A stretch of DNA of 53,409 bases from Thermoplasmata archaeon (GTDB lineage: Archaea > Thermoplasmatota > Thermoplasmata > Lutacidiplasmatales > UBA184): assembly GCA_030038655.1 (NCBI GenBank), contig JASHSP010000042.1:1-53409 (forward strand), written 5' to 3'. Below the pieces are notes generated by a model, which saw only the letters and a program-made list of their open reading frames with translations, made no database searches and was not told the DNA's origin. Both the position numbers and the translations under genes were made by a program. This document shows positions 26,237 to 34,675 of the stretch, piece by piece; position 1 is the first letter of the stretch; each line of letters begins with the position of its first letter.

Positions 26237-26593
26237 TCACCGGCGGGGTTGTTCGGTCGTTGCCGGCGTGGTCCTCTCCGCGAAGAACGAGGCTAGCTTG
26301 TCGTCGCCGACGAGGATGGTCCATCGCTGTACGCTGCCGATCCGAAGAATTCCGTCCCGGATCCACGGATCCGTCTCGAGGCGCTCGCGCGCGGCCGACT
26401 CCGACTCGGCGGAGACGACGAGGAGAGCTCGATGGGGCTTGCCGCTCCCGATCGGCCCACCCAGGACGGCGAAGCCGTCGGACATCAGACCGTTGACGAA
26501 GTCCGCGTGTGCGTTCCACAACTCCTGACCCCGCATCGATCGGCCGTCGACCCATGACGGGCCCTGTTCCTCGATGACCACGAAAACCGCCAT
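26237..26593 (-). CDS. YciI-like protein
   Basis: A 118-residue protein with a dimeric alpha/beta YciI fold: [44 protein letters not shown], then [41 protein letters not shown]. Family members are small ferredoxin-like proteins, sometimes with hydrolase activity; no function is assigned. The gene lies 45 bases downstream of the VOC gene on the same strand and probably shares its transcript. Confidence 0.8.
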   Translation of the reverse strand: MAVFVVIEEQGPSWVDGRSMRGQELWNAHADFVNGLMSDGFAVLGGPIGSGKPHRALLVVSAESESAARERLETDPWIRDGILRIGSVQRWTILVGDDKLASFFAERTTPATTEQPRR

Positions 26594-26638
26594 GGTGCCG
26601 GCGCTCCGACCTGTCAGTCCGGAGGGTTGTCTCGTGGT

Positions 26639-27133
26639 CTACCGTCCTCGGATCGGAGCGGCTCGCGTCTCCTCACGGCGCCGGGCTCCCTTGCTGGTTC
26701 GGGCAGCACTCCGTCGGACCGGGGGCGAGGCGGGGCGAGGAGGCGACACCGCTCTCTTCCGCGTCTGGGCCCGAATGAACGCCGTGGGTGCCCCCATCAG
26801 CCAGAAGACGTTCCCGTCCGGGTCGGCAAACTTCGCCAGGCCACCCCACGCTTCCCGCTTCATTGGTTCCGGAAACGTAACGCCCGCGGCCTCCATTCGA
26901 CGAACCATTCCTTCGAGGTCGTCGGTGACGAACGCCACCCCCGAGTTGCCCGGCTCCACCGACCCGAATCCCTCGCACAGGTGGAGCACGAATCGGTCTC
27001 CCGGTGGGGCGATCATGATGGCGTGGCCTCCGCTTCCGACCGTGTGGACGGCGAACCCCAGTTTCTCGGTCCACCACCGGGCGGCGGCCTTCGCGTCGGT
27101 GACGGTTATCGCGCAATCAGCCAGCGCGATCAC
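26639..27133 (-). CDS. VOC family protein
   Basis: A 164-residue protein whose first ~120 residues are a VOC fold: [28 protein letters not shown] opens it, [12 protein letters not shown] and [23 protein letters not shown] follow, and [18 protein letters not shown] closes it. The tail is an Arg/Pro-rich extension. The GTG at 27133 is in the right place for the first strand. The gene precedes the YciI gene by 45 bases, and the pair may be a small operon. Confidence 0.85.
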   Translation of the reverse strand: MIALADCAITVTDAKAAARWWTEKLGFAVHTVGSGGHAIMIAPPGDRFVLHLCEGFGSVEPGNSGVAFVTDDLEGMVRRMEAAGVTFPEPMKREAWGGLAKFADPDGNVFWLMGAPTAFIRAQTRKRAVSPPRPASPPVRRSAARTSKGARRREETRAAPIRGR

Positions 27134-27238
27134 GACTCTGCCTCATGCCGGTCAGTTCCGGTGGGGGCTTAACGCCCTCCGGGAGGTCGCGGAACGCCAG
27201 CGCTCCCCGCTCCGCCATCGATACGGAGAGGTACGGGG

Positions 27239-27400
27239 CTAGAGACCGAAGAATCCCTCGGCTCCGCGCAGAACTTCGTGGAAAGTGAGGCCCACATGGT
27301 ACAAGAGGAACGAACCGAGTAGGATGACCCCGAGCCCGAGAATCGTGTCGAGCACGGCCCCGCCCCGTCGGTCGGTGCGGAGGCTTGGTAGCGGCCTCAC
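27239..27400 (-). CDS. Small single-pass membrane protein not in the ORF track
   Basis: A 53-residue frame from GTG 27400 to TAG 27239-27241, too short for the track. It reads RTDRRGGAVLDTILGLG then VILLGSFLLYHVGLTF, followed by HEVLRGAEGFFGL. One transmembrane helix follows a basic (inside-positive) N-terminus. A strong TATA-like GGTAAATATCGC lies at about 27436-27447, roughly 42 bases upstream, with a purine-rich GGGGGAAAGG between, so a short leader with a ribosome-binding site is possible. No family is recognised. Confidence 0.6.
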   Translation of the reverse strand: MRPLPSLRTDRRGGAVLDTILGLGVILLGSFLLYHVGLTFHEVLRGAEGFFGL

Positions 27401-27435
27401 GAGCGCCTTTCCCCCACTCGAACCGCGTAGGTGCG

Positions 27436-27447
27436 ATATTTACCTAG
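27436..27447 (-). promoter_or_regulatory. TATA-like element before the 53-residue membrane protein
   Basis: The sequence GCGATATTTACC reads GGTAAATATCGC on the minus strand, a good archaeal TATA box in a G+C-rich context. It is about 42 bases from the GTG at 27400, so the transcript would have a leader of about 15 bases. Confidence 0.5.
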
Positions 27448-27604
27448 CCGTCCCCGGTTATACTTCGAGAGGGGTCGCTTCCATCCCTCCCTCGTCCTTT
27501 CTCGCCGTCCGCGTCTCTCCGGACGGCCGGCCCGGCTACGATCATGAAGGAGGTCCCGCAACAAGGTATTTTACCCCGTTCTCGGCATAATCGCGCCGAT
27601 TGAC

Positions 27605-29038
27605 ATGACGCAGAGCGTCTCTCCGTTCCCCAAACGCGCGGTCGTCCTCGCGAGTCTCGGCGTGGCGTTGATCATGTTCGTGGGGGGCGCGGCTGCGGCG
27701 TCGCACGCCATCGCCCCGTCGGACGACGCGGTCCTGGCCGCCACCGTCCATCCGGCGTCCGGCGCTCCCGAGCAGTGGGCGTTCGGGGGTTCTGCCTCGG
27801 TCACCGAAACCTGCAGTGCCTCGAGCTGCTTGGGCGAGAACCTCACCAACGAGACTTTCAGCTTCAGCATCCATTACTACATCGAGTGGGTCGTGATCTA
27901 CACGCTCACCAACATCTCTTCCACGCAGACCCAGATCGAGGGCCAGTCGGCCATCAACCTCTCGGCGTCCTACGACCTCTCGGTCTGTCAGAACGTCAGC
28001 GAGGGCCAGCCGTGCCAGACGACTTCGATCGCGATCGGCCTGGGCGGCAAGGAGACGGCCAACGGGTTCACAAACGTTACCAACGGCACGGTCGACCTGA
28101 CCGCGGGAACGGGCAGCCCCGCCGAGGTGACCGCCCTGGCGATCATGAACGCCGCGTCCCACGCAGCTCTCAACTTCAGCGGCTCCTACTCGATCCAGTC
28201 CGAGAACGTGTCGATAGGCAACGAGTCCGCCAGCTTCGATGTCGGGTCCTCGGAGAGCTCCGCCATCACGTTCTCGGAGCCTCTCGGGATCGTCCCGTTC
28301 AACCCCGCGCCCGGCGACGACTGGTCCGCCAACGAGTCGTACACGTCGAGCGGGTCGGTGACGTACGGTTACTCCGTTTCCGCGTCGGAAGACGGTATCC
28401 CCGTCACCGAGTCCCAGTGGAACACCACGGCGGTGCCGGGGTCCGGGACGTTGTACGAGAACGGCAGCGACCTCGGTGCGTACACGCTCTGGGACAACTA
28501 CACCCACCCCGCGACGACCGTCACGGCCCAGGAGATCCTGCTCTCGTTCAGCGCGGGTAACTACTCGGGTTGGGACGGCTGGATCTTGATCCCGGACGTG
28601 TTCTACGGCGGTCTCCTCTCCTCCTTGGACGAGAGCCGGACGGTGGGCCTTCCGATGCCGGCCGCCAGCACCCCGCAGGCGAGCACGGAGTCGTCCTCGG
28701 AAACGGCCTACTACCACGAGGGTTCTGGCTTCATCGGCGGTGCCGAAGTCGGCAACACCAGCATCCCGACCGGACTCGGCTCCGCCTCGATCCACCTCAC
28801 GGCCGGCCCGGAGCCCGTCAGCGTGGCCCAGGGTCAGTACGCCGCGATCACCGCCGGGCCCGCCGCCAGCAAGCTCCCCTGGGACCTGATCGCGGGCGTC
28901 GTCGTGGTGGCCGTGGTCGTGGCGGCGATTGGTCTCCTGATGTGGCGGCGCTCGATGAGCCGCCGAAGACCCCCCGCCCCGATGCCTCCGGCGGATGCCT
29001 CCGCTCCGACCTCGCCCCCGAACCCTCCCCTGAATTAG
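27605..29038 (+). CDS. Membrane-anchored surface glycoprotein-like protein
   Basis: A 477-residue protein: signal/anchor helix (AVVLASLGVALIMFVGGAAAASHA), a large outside domain rich in Ser/Thr with many N-x-S/T sequons (NLTNETF, NFSGSY, NESASF, NYSGWDGW), then a transmembrane helix (LIAGVVVVAVVVAAIGLLMW), a basic RRSMSRRR stop and a Pro-rich tail (PPAPMPPADASAPTSPPNPP). The ATG at 27605 is preceded by TATA-like GGTATTTTACC (27565-27575) about 35 bases upstream. No enzymatic motif is seen. The Pro-rich tail is of the kind that elsewhere in the window carries a zinc ribbon, and a broken ribbon sequence follows the stop. Confidence 0.75.
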   Translation: MTQSVSPFPKRAVVLASLGVALIMFVGGAAAASHAIAPSDDAVLAATVHPASGAPEQWAFGGSASVTETCSASSCLGENLTNETFSFSIHYYIEWVVIYTLTNISSTQTQIEGQSAINLSASYDLSVCQNVSEGQPCQTTSIAIGLGGKETANGFTNVTNGTVDLTAGTGSPAEVTALAIMNAASHAALNFSGSYSIQSENVSIGNESASFDVGSSESSAITFSEPLGIVPFNPAPGDDWSANESYTSSGSVTYGYSVSASEDGIPVTESQWNTTAVPGSGTLYENGSDLGAYTLWDNYTHPATTVTAQEILLSFSAGNYSGWDGWILIPDVFYGGLLSSLDESRTVGLPMPAASTPQASTESSSETAYYHEGSGFIGGAEVGNTSIPTGLGSASIHLTAGPEPVSVAQGQYAAITAGPAASKLPWDLIAGVVVVAVVVAAIGLLMWRRSMSRRRPPAPMPPADASAPTSPPNPPLN

Positions 29039-29042
29039 GCGG

Positions 29043-29099
29043 ACCCAGAACGCGCCCGGGGCGACGTTCTGCGCGCGGTGCGGCAAGGCGCTGGGATGG
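29043..29099 (+). pseudogene. Remnant of a zinc ribbon after the surface protein stop
   Basis: In a different frame from the 27605 gene, directly after its stop, the sequence encodes TQNAPGATFCARCGKALGW. This is the typical second half of a C-terminal zinc ribbon (compare FCQKCG at 7564-8199 and FCAYCG at 39227-39811). The first CxxC half is missing, and the reading frame has a stop just upstream. The likely history is a frameshift or small deletion that cut the ribbon from the protein. Confidence 0.5.
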
Positions 29100-29220
29100 G
29101 CCCCGGCGTCCGACCCCGTCGCGGTCTTTCCGGCGCGGCTCGACTGCGGCCTCCGCCGGGGTTCCGCCCGGCTCTCACCCGGGGTGGGTGCGGAGAGCCG
29201 TTCGCGCGGGGTTCTGCTCG

Positions 29221-29676
29221 ATGAGCCCCGGACCCGCTGCCGTACCGCCGCCCGACGACCCCACGCGCGAGATCGTCGGTCGGCCCTGGTCGCCCTGGTT
29301 TCCTTACATCGACAAGAAGGGCCTATTCCCGGAGACGGCCCCCCATCCGGGTAAGATACCCTACGAGGGCCCCGGCACCGCTCGGCCCGCGGTCTATGAG
29401 ATCGCTCGGCAGAAGTCCGGGAAGGGGGATCTCGAGGTCCTGTACCTGGGGAAGACCACCCACCCCGCGCAGGGAGTTCGCAGGCGGCTCCGGGATCACT
29501 ACACGATCGACGACGCCCTCTACGATCGGATCGTCGAGATGCTCATTCGACGGTACGTACTACTCGCTCGGTTCGTTCAATTCGATCGGGGCGAGGTAGG
29601 GGAAGCGGACCGGGTCGAGGGGGCGCTCCGCTCGCGCCTGGGAGCCGTGCGGTACCCGTGGAACGGGCCGATCTAG
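29221..29676 (+). CDS. GIY-YIG-like nuclease-domain protein
   Basis: A 151-residue protein. Residues 60-150 look like a GIY-YIG fold: AVYEIARQKSGKGDLEVLYLGKTT (strand 1, then the Y-x-G-K-T turn that replaces YIG), VRRRLRDHYT (conserved Arg and His), and a late acidic residue in EADRVEGALRSRLGAVRYPWN. The first ~50 residues are Pro-rich with an aromatic segment (RPWSPWFPYIDKKGLFP). The ATG at 29221 is used because the track frame 28570..29676 opens inside the previous gene. Whether it cuts DNA is unknown. Confidence 0.6.
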   Translation: MSPGPAAVPPPDDPTREIVGRPWSPWFPYIDKKGLFPETAPHPGKIPYEGPGTARPAVYEIARQKSGKGDLEVLYLGKTTHPAQGVRRRLRDHYTIDDALYDRIVEMLIRRYVLLARFVQFDRGEVGEADRVEGALRSRLGAVRYPWNGPI

Positions 29677-29773
29677 CGCACCGGCTGCCGAGTACTGGCG
29701 GACGAGCCGACCGGCGTGCCGAGTCCCGCGCCGCTCCCACGGCTGCGATGCCAGCGGACGGCGGCGCTCGCCG

Positions 29774-30457
29774 CTACTCCGCCGTGGGGGTGTTCAGCGT
29801 CATCGACTGCAGCGCGATCCGGCCCGGGCCGGTGAACTGGTTGAGATAGACCGTCGCGCCCGCGAGGAGCCCCGTCTTTAGGCCGAGGCTCACCAGGGTC
29901 ATCTGGACCGAAGCGTCCCGATACAACCACGCCCCGGGCTCGACCAGCATCGTTTCCCCCGGTGCGAGCATTCGCTCGAACACGTTCCCGTGCCCGTGGA
30001 GCGCGAGATATCCCTGTCCGTCGAAGACGTCCACCCACATGCCCGAGTGCCCGAACATCAGGCTCGCGAGACCCTTCACCCGGTAGTACGCGTAGTTCAC
30101 GGACGCCGTGGCGAAGAGGAACTGGTGTTCCCGAACGTGGAGCGGCTGACCGGGCTGGATCTCCCGGAACAGGATCTGGCCGGGCCCGTCGCGCGAGAAC
30201 GCGATCCGCCCCGGTCCGTGGGCCTCGGTCACGATCACGGGAAGGCCCGCCATGATGCGGCGGGCCGCCCCCTTGAGCATCTTGGCGGAGATCGTGACCG
30301 TGGGATCCATCCAGAGCAGGATGTGGTGTTCGAAGTAGATCGTGTCGCTCGGGCCCAGGGTCAGCTCGGTCACGGGGACAAGTTCGCCGTTCGTCTTCAC
30401 CTGGATCGAGCCGAAGCTGACGGTGGTGTTGGCGCCCGAGGACGGGAGGGGCATCAT
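29774..30457 (-). CDS. AIM24 family protein
   Basis: A 227-residue beta-rich protein of the AIM24/TIGR00266 family. It has the family pattern LGPSDTIYFEHHILLWMDPTVTISAKMLKGAARRIMAGLPVIVTEAHGPGRIAFSRDGPGQILF, then FATASVNYAYYRVKG and GHGNVFERMLAPGETMLVEPGAWLYRDASVQM. In bacteria and archaea such proteins are often near membrane-stress genes; the biochemical role is unknown. The ATG at 30457 has a TATA-like TCGATATGC centred 26 bases upstream. The track frame running to 31744 is an artefact. Confidence 0.85.
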   Translation of the reverse strand: MMPLPSSGANTTVSFGSIQVKTNGELVPVTELTLGPSDTIYFEHHILLWMDPTVTISAKMLKGAARRIMAGLPVIVTEAHGPGRIAFSRDGPGQILFREIQPGQPLHVREHQFLFATASVNYAYYRVKGLASLMFGHSGMWVDVFDGQGYLALHGHGNVFERMLAPGETMLVEPGAWLYRDASVQMTLVSLGLKTGLLAGATVYLNQFTGPGRIALQSMTLNTPTAE

Positions 30458-30663
30458 CGGCCGAGCGACGAGGGAACCGCATATCGAACTTTCGGCGGGC
30501 ACCGCGACCCCGGCACGGACTGCGCGGGGGGGGAGCCCAATCCCCCCGGGCCCTCGCAGGATCGCGGCGCGGGCCGCCACCTCGCGCCCGGTCGACCCGG
30601 TCGGTGGGTCGCCGTTAGATATCCCCCCGGGCTCCGAGCGCCGGAGCGAGCGACCCCATCGAC

Positions 30664-31224
30664 ATGCCTCCTCTCTCTCCCCGGCCCGACGCCGCCGAGG
30701 GTCCCACCGTCCCCGACCCGATCGACCCCGGCGCCCGCGACGAACTGGAGCTGCTGGGCGGGGAGCGGATCGTCCGGTGCTGGCGCACCCCGTTCGGGTT
30801 CCTCGTGATGACCAACCTCCGATGCGTCCGGGTCTGGCGGAAGGCCGAGCTGTTCGCCCGGCCGGAATGGCATACGGGCCCCACGTTCCTCTTCTACAAC
30901 CTGTCCGCGCCCCGGGTAGTCGCGGACCGGTTCGTCCAGCTCTCCGAGGGACGCGACGGGACCGGTGCGTCCAGCCGCTTCCTGGTCCGCAATCCCCGTG
31001 AGGTCTGCCAGGAGATCGACGACGCCCGCTCGGCTGGCCGGGCGGAGTGGGAGACTCGAAAGGAATCGGCCGACCGGGAGCTGAGACGACCCCGATCTCT
31101 CCCGGCACCTCCGGGCACCACGGTGATCGTTCGGGAAGTCGTGAAGGTCCGCTGCAGCTACTGCGGCGCGTTGATGGACACGACGGCCTCTCTCTGCCCG
31201 GCGTGCGGCGCGCCGGTCCGATGA
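30664..31224 (+). CDS. PH-like domain protein with C-terminal zinc ribbon
   Basis: A 186-residue protein. Residues 28-125 look like a bacterial PH-type domain (GGERIVRCWRTPFGFLVMTNLRCVRVWRK, then FLFYNLSAPRVVADRFVQLSEGRDG and FLVRNPREVCQEIDDARSA), and the C-terminus carries VKVRCSYCGALMDTTASLCPACGAPV, a zinc ribbon. A TATA-like TTAGATATC lies at about 30614-30623. It is divergent from the AIM24 gene. The domain pairing suggests a membrane-surface adaptor. Confidence 0.65.
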   Translation: MPPLSPRPDAAEGPTVPDPIDPGARDELELLGGERIVRCWRTPFGFLVMTNLRCVRVWRKAELFARPEWHTGPTFLFYNLSAPRVVADRFVQLSEGRDGTGASSRFLVRNPREVCQEIDDARSAGRAEWETRKESADRELRRPRSLPAPPGTTVIVREVVKVRCSYCGALMDTTASLCPACGAPVR

Positions 31225-31279
31225 TCGGGGGAAGCCGAGCACCGACCACCGTTATTCCCCGACGGCTCCTGGGCCCCCC

Positions 31280-31660
31280 ATGGAGCCAACCCTGGCGCCG
31301 AAACTGGCTCCCTACCTCGTGGCTCGTGATGCGCGCGGACTGATCCGCTTCATCGAGAAGGCGATCGGCGGCCGTCTGAGCTTCGAGCTCCACGACCCCG
31401 AGGGGCGACTCGCGCACGCCGAAGTGACGGTGGCGGACGGCGTGGTGATGATCGGGGAGCAACCTCCCGGTCGAAGCGCCTTCCCCGCGATGCTGCATCT
31501 GTACGTCGACGACTCCGACGCGGCGTTCCGCCGCGCTCTCGAGGGCGGGGCCACCGCGGTCCGCGAGCCGGGCGACTCGGGGGACGGCCTGCGCCGGGGC
31601 GGCGTGCGCGACCCGTGGGGCAACGAGTGGTGGTTCTCCGCCCCCGTGAAGACGGAGTGA
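31280..31660 (+). CDS. VOC family protein (PhnB-like)
   Basis: A 126-residue protein resembling PhnB-type VOC members: PYLVARDARGLIRFIEKAIGGRLSFELHDPEGRLAHAEVTVADGVVMIGE, a second half LYVDDSDAAFRRALEGGATAVREPGDS, and the close GGVRDPWGNEWWFS. The ATG at 31280 gives the normal N-terminus. The substrate is unknown. It lies 55 bases after the PH/zinc-ribbon gene and may share its transcript. Confidence 0.85.
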   Translation: MEPTLAPKLAPYLVARDARGLIRFIEKAIGGRLSFELHDPEGRLAHAEVTVADGVVMIGEQPPGRSAFPAMLHLYVDDSDAAFRRALEGGATAVREPGDSGDGLRRGGVRDPWGNEWWFSAPVKTE

Positions 31661-31769
31661 GGACCGCGGAGTCCGATCCGACCGGCCCAGTCCCTCGTCA
31701 AGCCCCCGCGCCCGAACACGGTTGCCCGGCGGGAACGCCCCCACCCGGGGGGCTCGTTCCGCGCCCGGC

Positions 31770-32000
31770 CTAGGAGTCCTTCTTGCCTTCGAGGTCCTTG
31801 AGGCCCTTCTTCGCGCCGGACCCGACGGCCTTCGCCCCGCTCCAGAGACCCTTGCCGATCTTTCCCGCGACGGCCCCAGTTTCCTTGGCCACGTGAAGCG
31901 ACTCCTCGCCCACTTTCTGACCGAGCCCGAGTTCGCGGCCGCACGACGAGCATTTCATGGTCCCTTCCGCCAACTCCGCTCCGCATCCCGAACACTTCAT
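31770..32000 (-). CDS. Small zinc-ribbon protein with amphipathic helix
   Basis: A 76-residue protein: MKCSGCGAELAEGTMKCSSCGREL is a compact zinc ribbon, followed by an amphipathic Gly/Ala/Lys segment (LHVAKETGAVAGKIGKGLWSGAKAVGSGAKKGLKDLEGKK). The ATG at 32000 opens directly on the ribbon; the track frame to 32285 does not fit the family. The same ribbon-then-helix plan is seen in the 104-residue protein at 42925-43239. No function is known. Confidence 0.75.
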   Translation of the reverse strand: MKCSGCGAELAEGTMKCSSCGRELGLGQKVGEESLHVAKETGAVAGKIGKGLWSGAKAVGSGAKKGLKDLEGKKDS

Positions 32001-32288
32001 GGAACTAGCGACCTCCGCGTGTCCGGTGCAGCACTCTCGAGGAGATAAGTCAAACCCGACGCCGCCGCCAGACTGCTCGGTCGGCTCCAGGACCCAGGGG
32101 TCGCGGGATACCGCGCCGGCGGCGGACCAGCAACAGTTTGCGAGGTGCCATCGGCCGCGATCGTTTTGAGCCTCGCCGAGCGGTTCGAAGCGAAGGTGCC
32201 GTTGGAGGGTGACTTCGGCCCCCCAAGGTCCCGGCGCAGTCTCGAACGCTGGAGTCCGACGCGACCGCGACGCCGATCGCTCCATCGG

Positions 32289-32684
32289 TCAGGATACTCG
32301 GGGACTGTACCTTCGAACGCCGTAGGCGATGAGCCCGCCCCCGATGATCAGCATCACGATCCCCACCGCCGCGATCCCCCCGCTCGGGTTGGACTGCTGG
32401 TTTCCCTGGCAGGCAGGGTTTTGGGAGCACGCTTGGTTGTAGGAATTGACCCCGTCGTTGACCACCGCGGCGGCTGCCAGAGCGATCAACCCGAAGACGA
32501 TCAGAAGAACTCCACCGATGACCGCTCCGGGGGAGCCGTAGGGTCTTCGGTAGGTGGCCGGCAAGCGGAGCGGCTGGTAACCGCTCGGCGGGGGCGCCAG
32601 AGCCAGGGCCCCGCCACACCACTGGCAGGAGGTGGCCGTCGCCGGGTTCGGACCCCCGCATCGTGCGCACGCCCCCGGGGCCAT
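32289..32684 (-). CDS. Zinc-ribbon protein with two transmembrane helices
   Basis: A 131-residue protein: an N-terminal zinc ribbon (CARCGGPNPATATSCQWCGGAL), a Pro/Tyr-rich linker, helix one (GAVIGGVLLIVFGLIALAAAAVV), an outside loop with two Cys (YNQACSQNPACQGNQQ), and helix two (IAAVGIVMLIIGGGLIAYGVRR). The ATG at 32684 has a TATA-like AGTTTATCGC centred about 25 bases upstream; the TTG at 32693 in the track is rejected. Its initiator ATG lies in CCATGG, which also offers an ATG to the opposite strand. Confidence 0.8.
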   Translation of the reverse strand: MAPGACARCGGPNPATATSCQWCGGALALAPPPSGYQPLRLPATYRRPYGSPGAVIGGVLLIVFGLIALAAAAVVNDGVNSYNQACSQNPACQGNQQSNPSGGIAAVGIVMLIIGGGLIAYGVRRYSPRVS

Positions 32685-32718
32685 GGCCGGCAATCTTCTT
32701 GTCGGCGATAAACTCTCG

Positions 32719-33153
32719 GTGCAGGATGCGGCTTCCGAGTCACGGCGGGGAGCGCCGGAAGGGGGCGCGGTCTACGCGTTCGAGGCGATCATGCGCTCGC
32801 TGCTGATCCACGGTGAGATCGGTCCCAACGAGCTCGGAGACAGCCTTCCCGCCGCGGGGGCGAAGGTGCAGACCGCGGTCGCGTACGCGTTCGGTACCAC
32901 GCGGGTCTGCCTGTTCGTCGGGCGGAAGTTCACGTTCCGGTCCAACGACTACCTCGGAATCATCGTACTCGCCGCCACCGACGGCACGACGCAGCGGATC
33001 GATGTCACGTACTCCGGAGGTGGGTCCGGGCTGATCGGCATGGTGTGGGGGGCCGGCCAGGACATCGAGAACGAGGTCGGCAACGCGATCTTGAGCATGG
33101 CGCAGCAAAGGGGGCTTCAAGTGGAGGAGGTCCCCCCCGACGGAAACGTCTAG
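32719..33153 (+). CDS. DUF6054-like protein
   Basis: A protein of about 144 residues. The stretch AYAFGTTRVCLFVGRKFTFRSNDYLGIIVLAATDGTTQRIDVTYSGGGSGLIGMVWGAGQDIENEVGNAI resembles the DUF6054 core, in which a TYSGGGxG turn is followed by W-G-A and a C-terminal helix. The start is uncertain. The track ATG at 32683 overlaps the opposite-strand start, the GTG at 32719 keeps the whole domain, and the ATG at 32791 would cut it. It sits divergently from the zinc-ribbon/TM gene. Function unknown. Confidence 0.6.
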   Translation: MQDAASESRRGAPEGGAVYAFEAIMRSLLIHGEIGPNELGDSLPAAGAKVQTAVAYAFGTTRVCLFVGRKFTFRSNDYLGIIVLAATDGTTQRIDVTYSGGGSGLIGMVWGAGQDIENEVGNAILSMAQQRGLQVEEVPPDGNV

Positions 33154-33313
33154 CCGGGCCGGACCGACTCCGACGGTCCCTTCCTCCACTCGACCGACAG
33201 CTCCGGCCAGCGCCGTAGGGCCCCGGCGGATGGGCTCGTTCCGAACCGGCCCATCGGCGCGTCGGATCAGGCGAGAGCGCACGTGATGTAGGGGGGCGCC
33301 TCCGTCGCCGGTC

Positions 33314-34132
33314 ATGGCCGGACGACGAGCGACGCCGCGGTCGCGCCGGGCCGCCGCCGCGTTCTCCGGACGATCGGTTCGGCGCCACGTCCGGAAGAAC
33401 CTCGCCCTATGGCAGGAGCAGAGCGAACGGTACGAGCGACGCTGCGCCGGGGTCCTCGGGGGTCGGCGTGCGATGGCATGGGGGGTCTGGCGAATTCCCG
33501 AGCTTCGACTGCGTGCGCTCGGTGACCCCCGTGGCAACGACCTCCTCGAGCTCGGTTGCGGCGCGGCGAGATGGTCCATCGCGCTGGCTCGAAGGGGAGC
33601 GCGCGCCGTGGGAATCGATCTCTCTCCCGCCCAGCTCGCCCACGCCGTACGTCTCGTGCGACGGTCGGGGCGGAACGTGCCCCTCGTTCGGGGGGATGCG
33701 GAGCACCTCCCGCTGCGGGACGCCTCGTTCGACACCGTGTTCTGCGATTGGGGGGCGATGACGTTCTGCGACCCCCTCCGGACCGTGCCGGAGGCGGCGC
33801 GGGTGCTTCGGCCGGGAGGGCGGCTGGTCTTCGCCACCGCCTCTCCGTTTCGAAATCTGCTGCAGGACCGTCGGACCGATCGAATGGGTCGAACCCTCCG
33901 GTACGACTACTTCGGGCTGCACCGAATCGACTACGGGAACGAGGTCAACTTCCAGCTGACCTACGGCGGATGGATCCGCCTGTTCGCGGAGAACGGGCTC
34001 GTGGTCGAGTCGCTCACCGAAACGCGCCCGGCCCCGGGCGCGAAGACCCCCTACCTCTCTCCGAGCGAGTCCCGCACGGCCCGCCACTGGCCCGTGGAAG
34101 CGATCTGGCAGGTCCGCAAGGCCGGCCGGTAG
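33314..34132 (+). CDS. Class I SAM-dependent methyltransferase
   Basis: A 272-residue protein with a Methyltransf_11-type core: DLLELGCGAARWSIALARRGARAVGIDLSP (motif I and the acidic residue of strand 2), LVRGDAEHLPLRDASFDTVFCDWGAM (motifs II/III) and ARVLRPGGRLVFATASP. The N-terminal basic helix and the aromatic C-terminal region (YDYFGLHRIDYGNEVNFQLTYGGWIRLF) would shape the substrate site, which is unknown. The ATG at 33314 is followed by a basic segment; a later start is possible. Confidence 0.85.
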   Translation: MAGRRATPRSRRAAAAFSGRSVRRHVRKNLALWQEQSERYERRCAGVLGGRRAMAWGVWRIPELRLRALGDPRGNDLLELGCGAARWSIALARRGARAVGIDLSPAQLAHAVRLVRRSGRNVPLVRGDAEHLPLRDASFDTVFCDWGAMTFCDPLRTVPEAARVLRPGGRLVFATASPFRNLLQDRRTDRMGRTLRYDYFGLHRIDYGNEVNFQLTYGGWIRLFAENGLVVESLTETRPAPGAKTPYLSPSESRTARHWPVEAIWQVRKAGR

Positions 34133-34141
34133 GGGTTCGGG

Positions 34142-34546
34142 TCAGTCCTTCCGGGCCGGAGGGTGCCCCGAGGAAATGACGAACTCGTTGCCGTCCGGGT
34201 CGGCGACGGCAGCGCGAAACATCGTCCCGCCGGGGAGGGGTACCTCCACCGGTTCCATCGTGATCGTCCCGCCGCGGCGGCGGATCTCCTCGACCGCGGC
34301 CCTGGGGTCGTGGTGGTGGAATATGATGCCGCTGACGGTGCCGGGTTCCCGCCCGCCCTCGCCAGGCCGCTGGACGTGCATCGCCAGCACGGTCGGGTTC
34401 CCGGGGAGGGTGAACACCGCCCGCCCGGACTGCTCGGTGAAGCCGGCCTCGTTCAGCCCGAGCACTTCGCGGTAGAACTTCCGGGCGACGTGGATATCGC
34501 GCACATGGACGGTCACGGAGCTGAGGCCCTCGATCGGGTCCACCAT
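34142..34546 (-). CDS. VOC family protein
   Basis: A 134-residue VOC protein: LSSVTVHVRDIHVARKFYREVLGLNEAGF, then FTLPGNPTVLAMHVQRP, GIIFHHHDPRAAVEEIRRRGGTITMEP and the close FRAAVADPDGNEFVISSG. The ATG at 34546 has a TATA-like CAAATCTAAA (34571-34579) centred 29 bases upstream. It converges on the methyltransferase gene with only 9 bases between stops. Substrate unknown. Confidence 0.9.
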   Translation of the reverse strand: MVDPIEGLSSVTVHVRDIHVARKFYREVLGLNEAGFTEQSGRAVFTLPGNPTVLAMHVQRPGEGGREPGTVSGIIFHHHDPRAAVEEIRRRGGTITMEPVEVPLPGGTMFRAAVADPDGNEFVISSGHPPARKD

Positions 34547-34675
34547 GGTGGGGCCAACCCGGCGGGTGAGTTTAGATTTGGGAGGGGGCGCGCCCCCGAC
34601 CCCACCGCCACTTGGATATGACGGGAGGTCTTCCGGGCGTTCGCCCCCCGGGGGCAGCGACGGCTCGGATCGCGG

